A stretch of 5,287 nucleotides of DNA, taken from the NCBI GenBank assembly GCA_012799075.1, contig JAAZLZ010000020.1:1-5287 (forward strand), read 5' to 3'. This stretch comes from Bacillota bacterium (lineage in GTDB: Bacteria > Bacillota > Limnochordia > JAAZLZ01). The notes beneath the pieces were generated by a model. That model was given only the letters and a program-made list of their open reading frames with translations. It was not told the DNA's origin and searched no databases. This document shows, piece by piece, positions 1 through 5,287 of this stretch. Positions within the stretch are counted from its first letter, which is position 1; the number at the start of each line of letters is the position of its first letter. The translations under genes and the position numbers were made by a program.

Positions 1-1500
1 GCCCCGGCCACCCGTCTGCTTCTTGTGCTTGCCTTCCACCTTCACCTTGCCCCGCAGGGTCTCTCGATAAGGGATCTTGGGTGGAACCAAGTCGACTTCA
101 ACGCCAAACTTCTTCTGGAGACGACTGGTAATAATCTCCAGATGAAGCTCCCCTACCCCGTAGATTAGGGTCTCTTTGGTCTCAGCTTTTCTCTCGGTCG
201 AAAAGGTCGGATCCTCTTCTGCCAAGCGGGCCAAGCCAACGCCCACCTTCTCCTCGTCGCCCTTGCTTTTTGGCTGTACCGCCATTGCCATCTTAGGCGC
301 AGGGAATTCGATGGGATCTAGGACTATTGGCTGGTCCTTTGCACATAGGGTATCATTAGTAGCCGTCACCTGGACCTTGGCCACTGCCGCGATATCTCCG
401 GCCACTACTTGCTCCACCGGTTCTTGTTCTTTGCCCATGAGCAGAAAAACTTGACCAATCCGCTCGTCTTTGTCCTTGTTGGCGTTGTATACCTGGCTAT
501 CCGACTTAAACACTCCGGAATAAACCCGGAAAATCGTCATCTTCCCCACGTAAGGGTCGGCCATCGTCTTGAAAACCAAGGCGCTCAAAGGCTCATCAGG
601 TGAAGGCTGCCTGACTGCATCCTCTTCCGTCTTTGGATTTGTCCCATGGATGGCACCTGCATCAACAGGCGAAGGCAAGCACTCGATGCAGTAGTCCATC
701 AAGAGATCGATGCCGGCCACCTTATTTGCCGAACCACACAAGACGGGAATTACATCCCCGCTCTTGGTAGCCAGGCCCAAGCAAAGCTCGACCTCTTCCT
801 GGGTCAAGGTTTCACCCTCGAGATATTTCATCATGAGTTCCTCATCGCCAACGGCTACAGCATCAATGAGGGCCTCTCGGTAAGACTCTGCTTCGGACAT
901 CAAATCCTCGGGGATCGCACTTTCGACGAACTTCCCCTTCTCATTGGCTGCATACGCCTTCATTTTGACTAGATCTACGATCCCTCTGAAGTCGTCTGCT
1001 GCCCCCATGGGGATTTGAATTGGGATGGCCTTGTTGCCCAGCCGCTCAGTGAGCTCGCCTAGGACTTTGAAAAAGTCAGCGTTCTCCCGGTCCATCTTGT
1101 TCACGAAAATCATCCGGGGCAGATTGCAGTCATCGGCGTAGCCCCATACCTTCTCAGTGCCAACTTCCACTCCGGAAGCAGCACAAACGACGACAACCGC
1201 CCCTTCCACGACGCGAAGGGCGGCTTTGACCTCGCCGGCGAAGTCAAAATATCCCGGGGTATCGATTACGTTCAATTTGTGTCCCTTCCATTCACAGGGA
1301 CCTAAAGACGAACTGATTGATATCTTGCGCCGGACTTCCTCCGGGTCATAGTCCAATATTGATGTTCCATCATCAACCCGACCCAACCGGTTAATGGCTC
1401 CGGCTGAAAACAGCATGCTTTCGGCAATAGAGGTTTTCCCAGCACCACCGTGGGATACCAGTGCTAGGTTGCGCAGCCTTTCAGAAGAATAACTTTTCAA
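1..1500 (-). CDS. fusA: EF-G-like translational GTPase (EF-G2 / FusA2 type), 3' end beyond window
   Basis: A ribosome-associated GTPase of the elongation factor G superfamily, acting in the cytoplasm. The frame is open for 500 codons and leaves the window on the left; full-length relatives are about 690 residues, so most of domain IV and all of domain V are missing here. Visible GTPase motifs are the P-loop SHGGAGKTS (residues 16-24), switch I RRKISIS (57-63), DTPGYFDF (80-87), NKMD (134-137) and GSAN (256-259). The domain II region follows, then the conserved start of domain IV, KHKKQTGGRG, at the window edge. Tyr84 stands where canonical EF-G has the catalytic His of DTPGH, and Ser replaces the Thr of RGITI. 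From my knowledge of the family, both substitutions are usual in the second EF-G paralogue of Clostridia, so this is probably not the housekeeping EF-G. The TTG start is chosen because homologues begin at this point (M-K-x-Y-x-x-E-R-x-R-N) and GGGAG lies 9 nt upstream. The exact role (translocation, recycling or stress) is not determined. Confidence 0.93.
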   Translation of the reverse strand, partial: MKSYSSERLRNLALVSHGGAGKTSIAESMLFSAGAINRLGRVDDGTSILDYDPEEVRRKISISSSLGPCEWKGHKLNVIDTPGYFDFAGEVKAALRVVEGAVVVVCAASGVEVGTEKVWGYADDCNLPRMIFVNKMDRENADFFKVLGELTERLGNKAIPIQIPMGAADDFRGIVDLVKMKAYAANEKGKFVESAIPEDLMSEAESYREALIDAVAVGDEELMMKYLEGETLTQEEVELCLGLATKSGDVIPVLCGSANKVAGIDLLMDYCIECLPSPVDAGAIHGTNPKTEEDAVRQPSPDEPLSALVFKTMADPYVGKMTIFRVYSGVFKSDSQVYNANKDKDERIGQVFLLMGKEQEPVEQVVAGDIAAVAKVQVTATNDTLCAKDQPIVLDPIEFPAPKMAMAVQPKSKGDEEKVGVGLARLAEEDPTFSTERKAETKETLIYGVGELHLEIITSRLQKKFGVEVDLVPPKIPYRETLRGKVKVEGKHKKQTGGRG

Positions 1501-1741
1501 ATAGCATCTCTCCCTCGCTTACCAATAGATCGCTAGTTCTCCATTAATGGTTCTGTGCCCGGAGGGCAGTTTATCGCGTCAAAACTAGTGCAAAAGCATT
1601 CAGCTACCACTTCGCCGATATTTCCCCATATCCTCCCCTTCGGCCATTGGAGATTTGCTTCAAAGCATGGGGATTCCCCTCATTTTACCATTCTAGCCCA
1701 AATTATGCCCTCATATTGACCTTTGTACTCCTGAGCCTTGG
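1501..1741. other. Intergenic gap between glycosylase and EF-G-like gene
   Basis: This is 241 bp without a supported gene. On the minus strand I find only very short frames without ribosome binding sites. There is no stem-loop followed by a T run after the glycosylase stop; the best palindrome is ATGGGGATTCCCC near 1667-1679, with no T tract on the minus strand. A lone TTGACG on the minus strand (about 1575-1580) has no matching -10 box at 16-18 bp. I cannot say whether the EF-G-like gene has its own promoter here, although the gap length makes that plausible. Confidence 0.5.
1508..1516 (-). promoter_or_regulatory. Ribosome binding site of the EF-G-like gene
   Basis: The minus strand reads GAGGGAGAG here, with GGGAG ending 9 nt before the TTG start at 1500. 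It decides the start: the nearer ATG at 1505-1507 directly abuts the purine tract, is in another frame, and reaches TGA after eight codons. Confidence 0.7.
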
Positions 1742-2365
1742 TCAGAACAACTGCAGCTGTTCAATCCGCCTTGGTTCTTCAACGTCACCATCGGACTCTC
1801 CAGCCGGCAATAGCTCCATTCCATTGATGACTTCCTGTAGTCTGTCAATGTCTTGGCGATAGACATCGGCCCGGTCCCTTCGATAGAGAACGTAGGCAGG
1901 ATGAAACATGGGGAAAATAGGTATTTCGTAGCCGGTTATCAACCGACCATGTCGCTTGGTTATCCCCCCTTCACTGGTCAAGGCCCTTAGGGGTGTGTTC
2001 CCCAAGGTAACGATCAGTCGTCTCGGCACGCGCTTAAGATCTCCTTCAAACCAGGAACGACAGGCAGCCATCTCCTCATCGGTAGGAGCCCGGTTGCTCC
2101 GCCCATCATCGGTAGGACGACAGTGGACCACATTGGTTACCCAAACCCGGGTCCGATCGAGCCCCAGCAATTCTAGGACCCGGTTCAAGACTCGACCGGC
2201 GGCCCCCACAAAAGCCTCCCCCTGGAGGTCCTCATCCCGTCCCGGGGCTTCACCTAAGAAAACGATGGGACTGTCCGGCCAACCGCTGCCAATCACAACA
2301 TTGTTGCGTAAACGATGCAACCCACATAAACGGCATGAGCGCATCTTCTCATGGATTTCAATCAT
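1742..2365 (-). CDS. Family 4 (Fe-S) uracil-DNA glycosylase
   Basis: This enzyme removes uracil from DNA by cleaving the N-glycosidic bond, the first step of base excision repair of deaminated cytosine. The 207 residues match the family in length and motifs. Motif A is GEAPGRDED (38-46), followed by GEAFVGAAGRVL (49-60) and the NVVHCRP segment (78-84). The catalytic/DNA-binding motif is HPAY (155-158). Four cysteines, C11-x2-C14, C82 and C102, sit where the family binds its [4Fe-4S] cluster. The ATG at 2365 is preferred over the in-frame GTG at 2377 because AGGTGGGGAG (2370-2379) lies just upstream of the ATG but overlaps the GTG. The gene begins 15 bp after the stop of the upstream secreted-protein gene, so the two are probably co-transcribed. 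The C-terminus is an acidic tail ending IEQLQLF, which resembles a sliding-clamp binding peptide and is not part of the catalytic fold. The family assignment is firm; the tail's function is inferred. Confidence 0.95.
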   Translation of the reverse strand: MIEIHEKMRSCRLCGLHRLRNNVVIGSGWPDSPIVFLGEAPGRDEDLQGEAFVGAAGRVLNRVLELLGLDRTRVWVTNVVHCRPTDDGRSNRAPTDEEMAACRSWFEGDLKRVPRRLIVTLGNTPLRALTSEGGITKRHGRLITGYEIPIFPMFHPAYVLYRRDRADVYRQDIDRLQEVINGMELLPAGESDGDVEEPRRIEQLQLF

Positions 2366-2369
2366 ACAT

Positions 2370-2379
2370 CTCCCCACCT
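2370..2379 (-). promoter_or_regulatory. Ribosome binding site of the glycosylase gene
   Basis: The minus strand reads AGGTGGGGAG. AGGTGG ends 8 nt before the ATG at 2365, and GGGGAG ends 4 nt before it. The tract overlaps the in-frame GTG at 2377, which argues against that GTG as the start. Confidence 0.6.
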
Positions 2380-2380
2380 A

Positions 2381-3748
2381 CTAAGGCTGAATCCAAAGGG
2401 TTCTTGTGCGGTCATTCCAGTCCACAAAGCCACCTAGTGCCACACGAATGAAATCGATGGGAACATAGGTCACATCCTTTTGGATAAAGGGACTTGCCGA
2501 CAGGATGCGGCTTTGTCCGTTTACTTCTATCAGTTCCGTATCTGGCTTAAGAATGACATACAGGCTGCCCTTTAGGACCGTGATACTTTTCGTTTCCCGA
2601 TCCCAAGCCATAGTCAGCCGGAACAGTTCGCTAATGTCGCGTAAGGATATCCAGAGGGCGCCCCTTCGTTCGACGGGTGGATGGAGCAGCTGAATCTGCT
2701 GTCCAACAAAAACCACCCGATAAAAATCCGCAGGGACAGGCCGCCAGAGGTGTACAACATCCCTGTCCGTCATCACCAAGAACTCCCCGCTGGGAAGATG
2801 AAGAACAGACTTGACTACCCCAATGGGGCCACTGAACCAGATTTCCTCCAGACCGCCTTTTGAGGCTTTCCACACACCAACGCCCGGATGGGGCAGAGTT
2901 GCTCCGCCGATGAACGCGGGCTGGTTGTCTATCCGCCCGAGGACAGGTGCCTCCATGTTCAGCAGAGGGTCTGAGAGACTCCAACTTAGGACAAAAGTCT
3001 CCCCGTTCCACCGGTAAGCATAGAGCACATCCTGTCCGGTACGGAGCCACAGCTCCTTGTCGCCTCCTTGGAAGAGACCTGTCAGCTGCCCCCACGGATA
3101 ATTCTTCCACAAGGTGATCATTTGGCCGTCTTCCCATTTTAGGACTTCAACGGCATTCTCATCACCCACAACCAACTCCGACCGGCCATCACCGTCATAA
3201 TCTGCAACCAATAGCAATTGCAGAGGAATTTCCCCGGGGCTGACCCACACCTGATGCAGCCCGTTTTCATCCTGTTGAAACACATGGACCGATCCTTTTT
3301 CCGTCAAGACGACAACTTCGTCGTGCCCTGTCCCTGTCAGGTCAGCAAACAGCATTTTCTTGACGGGGGACCATAGGTAATCACTTCGTTGTACCTCAAC
3401 TGTCTGTGAACCCACCAGCCGAAAACAACGAACGGTTCCCGCCTGTCCCGTTCCCACTATTAGCCTTCCGGGTCCCGCAACACATATGCTGGTCACTGAA
3501 ATGCCCGGTAGCTCCAGCTCCCAGGCAAGCTCCAGACTATCCTTCGTCCGACTGAGAACCCGTATCCTTTCGCCCTGCGCCACCAGAATTTCCTCCTGCT
3601 CGTCTCCCGTCAAATCCCCCCAACCCACCGAGGTAACATCGGGAAAACGACCAGCCCAAGTTTCCACTAATGCCATCGATGAAGCTTCTAGAGTAGCGGA
3701 AAACGTGCTCATGAGGAGCAAACCGACAAGCAACAGGGCCCTCAACAA
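2381..3748 (-). CDS. Secreted FG-GAP/VCBS-like repeat protein with C-terminal copper-amine-oxidase-N (stalk) domain
   Basis: A predicted exported protein of about 455 residues with unknown specific function. The N-terminus is a signal peptide: one Arg, a Leu-rich core (LLLVGLLLM), and a likely cleavage near TLEA-SS at about residue 23. There is no lipobox cysteine, so it is not a lipoprotein. Residues about 30-340 look like a beta-propeller of integrin-type repeats. The clearest calcium-loop-like motifs are DLTGDEQEE (near 45), DLTGTGHDE (near 136) and DYDGDGRSE (near 183); later blades are degenerate. Residues about 340-455 resemble the copper amine oxidase N-terminal domain (PF07833 type), with WISLRDISELF, DRETKSITVLKG, TYVPIDFIRVALGG and the terminal W-D/N-RTRTLWI pattern. 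In other proteins this is a non-catalytic stalk domain; no oxidase domain is present. AGGAGGTGA (3752-3760) is a strong ribosome binding site. TTG 3748 has 6-nt spacing, while GTG 3751 (3 nt) and TTG 3745 (9 nt) are alternatives. The gene follows the transporter gene by about 37 bp. Confidence 0.88.
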   Translation of the reverse strand: MLRALLLVGLLLMSTFSATLEASSMALVETWAGRFPDVTSVGWGDLTGDEQEEILVAQGERIRVLSRTKDSLELAWELELPGISVTSICVAGPGRLIVGTGQAGTVRCFRLVGSQTVEVQRSDYLWSPVKKMLFADLTGTGHDEVVVLTEKGSVHVFQQDENGLHQVWVSPGEIPLQLLLVADYDGDGRSELVVGDENAVEVLKWEDGQMITLWKNYPWGQLTGLFQGGDKELWLRTGQDVLYAYRWNGETFVLSWSLSDPLLNMEAPVLGRIDNQPAFIGGATLPHPGVGVWKASKGGLEEIWFSGPIGVVKSVLHLPSGEFLVMTDRDVVHLWRPVPADFYRVVFVGQQIQLLHPPVERRGALWISLRDISELFRLTMAWDRETKSITVLKGSLYVILKPDTELIEVNGQSRILSASPFIQKDVTYVPIDFIRVALGGFVDWNDRTRTLWIQP

Positions 3749-3751
3749 CAC

Positions 3752-3760
3752 TCACCTCCT
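3752..3760 (-). promoter_or_regulatory. Strong ribosome binding site of the secreted-protein gene
   Basis: The minus strand reads AGGAGGTGA, a perfect anti-16S match. Three in-frame starts follow (GTG 3751, TTG 3748, TTG 3745). The spacing favours one of the two TTG codons. Confidence 0.75.
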
Positions 3761-3785
3761 CCCCGATTCCATACATCCCATATTC

Positions 3786-4952
3786 TTAAATCCACTCTTC
3801 GATTCCTGCTTCCATGGGGCTTTGCAACAGGTGTTGGGTTGCCAGGGCGGTAATTAGGCCCACCCCTCCCGCACAGAAGAAGATGCCCCGAAGCCCAAGC
3901 AGCTCAGACATCATTCCGGACAAGGCCGGGCCTCCGAACATCCCCAGGGAATAAATAGCCTGAAAGAAGCCCATTGCCGTTCCCTTGCGGGCATCGGGCA
4001 CCCCTTGGATGCTCATGCTCATAAGAGCAGGCAGAATAAGGCCCCTGCCAAAGCCGCTTAGGGCTTGGATTGCATAGAGCAATCGGAGTTCGTTAATGAA
4101 GGGAATCAAGACACTGCAACAGGATACGACCAGGAGCCCCCCAATAACAACGCGGACTTCTCCAAATTTTTCGGCCCAGAAGGCCCCTCCGACCAGGGAG
4201 GCTGCAGCCATGGCCACAAAGGCCGTTGCTGAAAGAAATCCAAGCTGCATCGCCGTTGCTCCAAGCCTGGCCGCGTAAACCGGTGTGAACCCATACAGGG
4301 TCACGAAGACTACATACTGACTCAAGGCGCCGATGATGGAAACGCTTAGGAGCCGCTTGTTTTTTCCCACGGAGGCCATCTCGACTATTGAAATCGTCGA
4401 CTGGGGTTGGGGTTCTTCTTTCACCATCGCCGATAAGGCCAATCCGACAAGGGCCAGTAGACCGCTGCAGAAAAAAGGCGCTCTCCACCCGTACTTTTCC
4501 GCCAAGAATCCCCCCGTTAAGGTCGACGCCATCTCTGCTGAAAAAGTGGTAGCCGTTATCAACCCAATGGCCTGACTGCCTTTATCCGGCGGAAAGTAAC
4601 TGCAAAAAAGAACGGTAAAAACTACCCAAGTGGAAGCTGCCACGCCCCCTAATCCCCGATAGACAAGCATTTGTCTTGCATCTTCAGCCGACCAAAGTCC
4701 AAAACCGCTGATAGCGGCAATGACAAAGGCAAGCATAATAAAGGGCTTGCGACGACCAAGTCGATCGGACCATATGCCCAAAGGAATACGCAGCCACAAC
4801 TGGGCAAATCCATAGGAACTGATGATTAGTCCAACTAATGATAATGGCGCCCCCAGTCGTTCCGCTTGGGGACCCAAGACCGGCAGGTACACATATAAGG
4901 AGCTCCAGAACATGAAGGTCATTAAGGCAAAAATCCTGCGGGCCCGCTGCAA
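3786..4952 (-). CDS. Major facilitator superfamily (MFS) transporter
   Basis: An inner-membrane secondary transporter of about 388 residues, the usual length for a 12-helix MFS protein. Hydrophobic segments run through the whole chain. The hallmark motif A, GIWSDRLGRRKP, falls between helices 2 and 3 (about residues 59-70). A hydrophilic central loop (KEEPQPQ to GKNKRLL, about 178-202) divides the halves, and the second half repeats a helix 8-9 loop around AEKFGEVR. Gly- and Pro-rich segments such as GFGRGLILPALMSM and GMFGGPALSGMMSE resemble drug-efflux or sugar-efflux type MFS proteins, but the substrate cannot be read from the sequence. The TTG at 4952 is preferred because GGGAGGG (4959-4965) lies 7 nt upstream. 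An in-frame ATG at 4967 has no good ribosome binding site, and an ATG at 4958 abuts the purine tract. The N-terminus would then be MQRARRIFALM. The gene is the first of a probable minus-strand operon. Confidence 0.9.
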   Translation of the reverse strand: MQRARRIFALMTFMFWSSLYVYLPVLGPQAERLGAPLSLVGLIISSYGFAQLWLRIPLGIWSDRLGRRKPFIMLAFVIAAISGFGLWSAEDARQMLVYRGLGGVAASTWVVFTVLFCSYFPPDKGSQAIGLITATTFSAEMASTLTGGFLAEKYGWRAPFFCSGLLALVGLALSAMVKEEPQPQSTISIVEMASVGKNKRLLSVSIIGALSQYVVFVTLYGFTPVYAARLGATAMQLGFLSATAFVAMAAASLVGGAFWAEKFGEVRVVIGGLLVVSCCSVLIPFINELRLLYAIQALSGFGRGLILPALMSMSIQGVPDARKGTAMGFFQAIYSLGMFGGPALSGMMSELLGLRGIFFCAGGVGLITALATQHLLQSPMEAGIEEWI

Positions 4953-4958
4953 TAGCAT

Positions 4959-4965
4959 CCCTCCC
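4959..4965 (-). promoter_or_regulatory. Ribosome binding site of the MFS transporter gene
   Basis: The minus strand reads GGGAGGG, 7 nt before TTG 4952. It lies inside the frame that starts at ATG 4967, which is why the shorter TTG start is preferred. The context closely copies that of the EF-G-like gene. Confidence 0.55.
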
Positions 4966-4967
4966 AT

Positions 4968-5211
4968 CCTAGTTTAAGTTCCTCTTTCTTGAAGCCCACT
5001 CCTGCCACCAAACTCATTACAGCTCAACTTACGCGAAGTTTTTCTCCGACAAGGATAATCCCTTTGTCTGCGCAAAGGGATTGGTTCCCAACGTCAAGAC
5101 GCAGTAGTGAGCCGTATGAACACTTGCCGACATCTGGCTTTCATGCCTTAGCAGAAGCTGGGGACGGCACTATGTCCTTGTAGGGCCTTGACATCCGCAA
5201 CAAGCAATGTC
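4968..5211. other. Divergent intergenic region between transporter and tRNA
   Basis: No supported gene lies here. A 64-codon plus-strand frame starting at TTG 4989 has no ribosome binding site and no recognisable product. The region should hold the promoter and leader of the transporter operon, but I see no convincing minus-strand -35/-10 pair; a TTGACG on the minus strand at 5092-5097 lacks a partner -10. It contains one strong inverted repeat at 5057-5082, listed separately. Confidence 0.5.
5057..5082. repeat. Perfect 10-bp inverted repeat with 6-nt loop
   Basis: Left arm AATCCCTTTG (5057-5066), loop TCTGCG, right arm CAAAGGGATT (5073-5082). Neither strand has a T tract after the stem, so it is not a standard intrinsic terminator. 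It lies about 105 bp upstream of the transporter start and could be an operator or a leader hairpin. A second pairing, GACAAGG (5048-5054) with CCTTTGTC (5061-5068), overlaps the left arm and would exclude the main stem. Confidence 0.6.
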
Positions 5212-5240
5212 TTGACGATGGTGTGAGGGTATGCTATACT
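5212..5240 (+). promoter_or_regulatory. Sigma-70/sigma-A type promoter of the tRNA gene
   Basis: The -35 box TTGACG (5212-5217) and the -10 box TATACT (5235-5240) are separated by exactly 17 bp. A TG one base before the -10 (5232-5233) makes an extended -10. Transcription would start near 5246-5248, about 14 nt before the tRNA 5' end. This is the strongest promoter in the window. Confidence 0.85.
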
Positions 5241-5260
5241 TTGTTTGCACAAACTTGAGT

Positions 5261-5287
5261 CGGGCTGTAGCGCAGTTTGGCTAGCGC
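5261..5287 (+). tRNA. tRNA 5' portion, probably tRNA-Pro (cut by window edge)
   Basis: The sequence reads as acceptor strand CGGGCTG (5261-5267), the conserved T8 and A9, then a D-arm with a perfect GCGC/GCGC stem (5270-5273 with 5284-5287) and a loop containing the conserved GG (5279-5280). The window ends exactly at the end of the D-stem, so the anticodon is not visible. A C at position 1 together with the GCGCAG-TTTGG-AGCGC D-arm pattern is typical of bacterial tRNA-Pro; this identity is inferred. A near-consensus promoter precedes it. Confidence 0.75.

Noticed and set aside
646..972. A 108-residue plus-strand open frame
   Set aside because: It lies wholly antisense to the EF-G-like coding region, which has clear family motifs; no ribosome binding site and no recognisable protein.
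1667..1679. Palindrome ATGGGGATTCCCC as a possible terminator after the glycosylase gene
   Set aside because: The stem is short with a minimal loop, and no T run follows it on the minus strand.
1956..2384. A 142-residue plus-strand open frame
   Set aside because: It is antisense to the uracil-DNA glycosylase, whose catalytic and Fe-S motifs are intact; low-complexity Ser/Arg/Pro-rich product typical of a shadow frame.
2631..3137. A 168-residue minus-strand open frame
   Set aside because: It is an alternative frame within the secreted propeller protein gene; the product is rich in Arg, Gly, Pro and Cys with no domain.
4093..4488. A 131-residue minus-strand open frame
   Set aside because: It is an alternative frame inside the MFS gene; no hydrophobic pattern or known family.
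5106..5150. GAGCCGTATGA, recalling a group II intron motif (GAGCCGTATG near the 3' end of such introns)
   Set aside because: The complementary ACGGTTC-type partner and domain V are not present, and no reverse transcriptase gene is nearby; a ten-base match is not enough.
4989..5183. A 64-residue plus-strand open frame beginning with TTG in the divergent region
   Set aside because: No ribosome binding site, it crosses the inverted repeat, and the predicted peptide resembles nothing I recognise.

Overview
This window most likely comes from a Bacillota (Firmicutes) genome of Clostridia or Limnochordia type with moderate GC content. The evidence is the strong AGGAGG-type ribosome binding sites, the use of TTG starts, an EF-G paralogue of the 'RKIS / DTPGYFDF' subtype, a family 4 Fe-S uracil-DNA glycosylase, and a secreted protein with a copper-amine-oxidase-N (stalk) domain. 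The taxonomic call is an inference from gene types; no 16S or other marker is present.

Layout, read along the minus strand (right to left): an MFS efflux-type transporter (3786-4952), a secreted FG-GAP/VCBS-like plus stalk-domain protein (2381-3748), a family 4 uracil-DNA glycosylase (1742-2365), a 241-bp gap, and an EF-G-like translational GTPase (1-1500) that runs off the left edge after 500 codons. The first three genes are separated by about 37 and 15 bp with no terminator between them, so they look co-transcribed. Whether the EF-G-like gene belongs to the same transcript cannot be decided, because I see neither a convincing terminator nor a convincing promoter in the gap.

On the plus strand, only the right edge carries a gene. 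It is the 5' end of a tRNA (probably tRNA-Pro) preceded by a near-consensus promoter (TTGACG, 17 bp, TGcTATACT). The roughly 300-bp divergent region between the transporter and the tRNA holds a perfect 10-bp inverted repeat with an overlapping alternative pairing.

The genes do not form an obvious pathway: DNA repair, transport, an exported protein and a translation factor. I see no mobile element, CRISPR array, defence system or clearly new system. The observations most worth checking are the C-terminal QLQLF sliding-clamp-like motif on the glycosylase, the almost identical start regions of the EF-G-like and transporter genes (each with a decoy ATG between the ribosome binding site and a TTG start), and the alternative-pairing inverted repeat upstream of the transporter.
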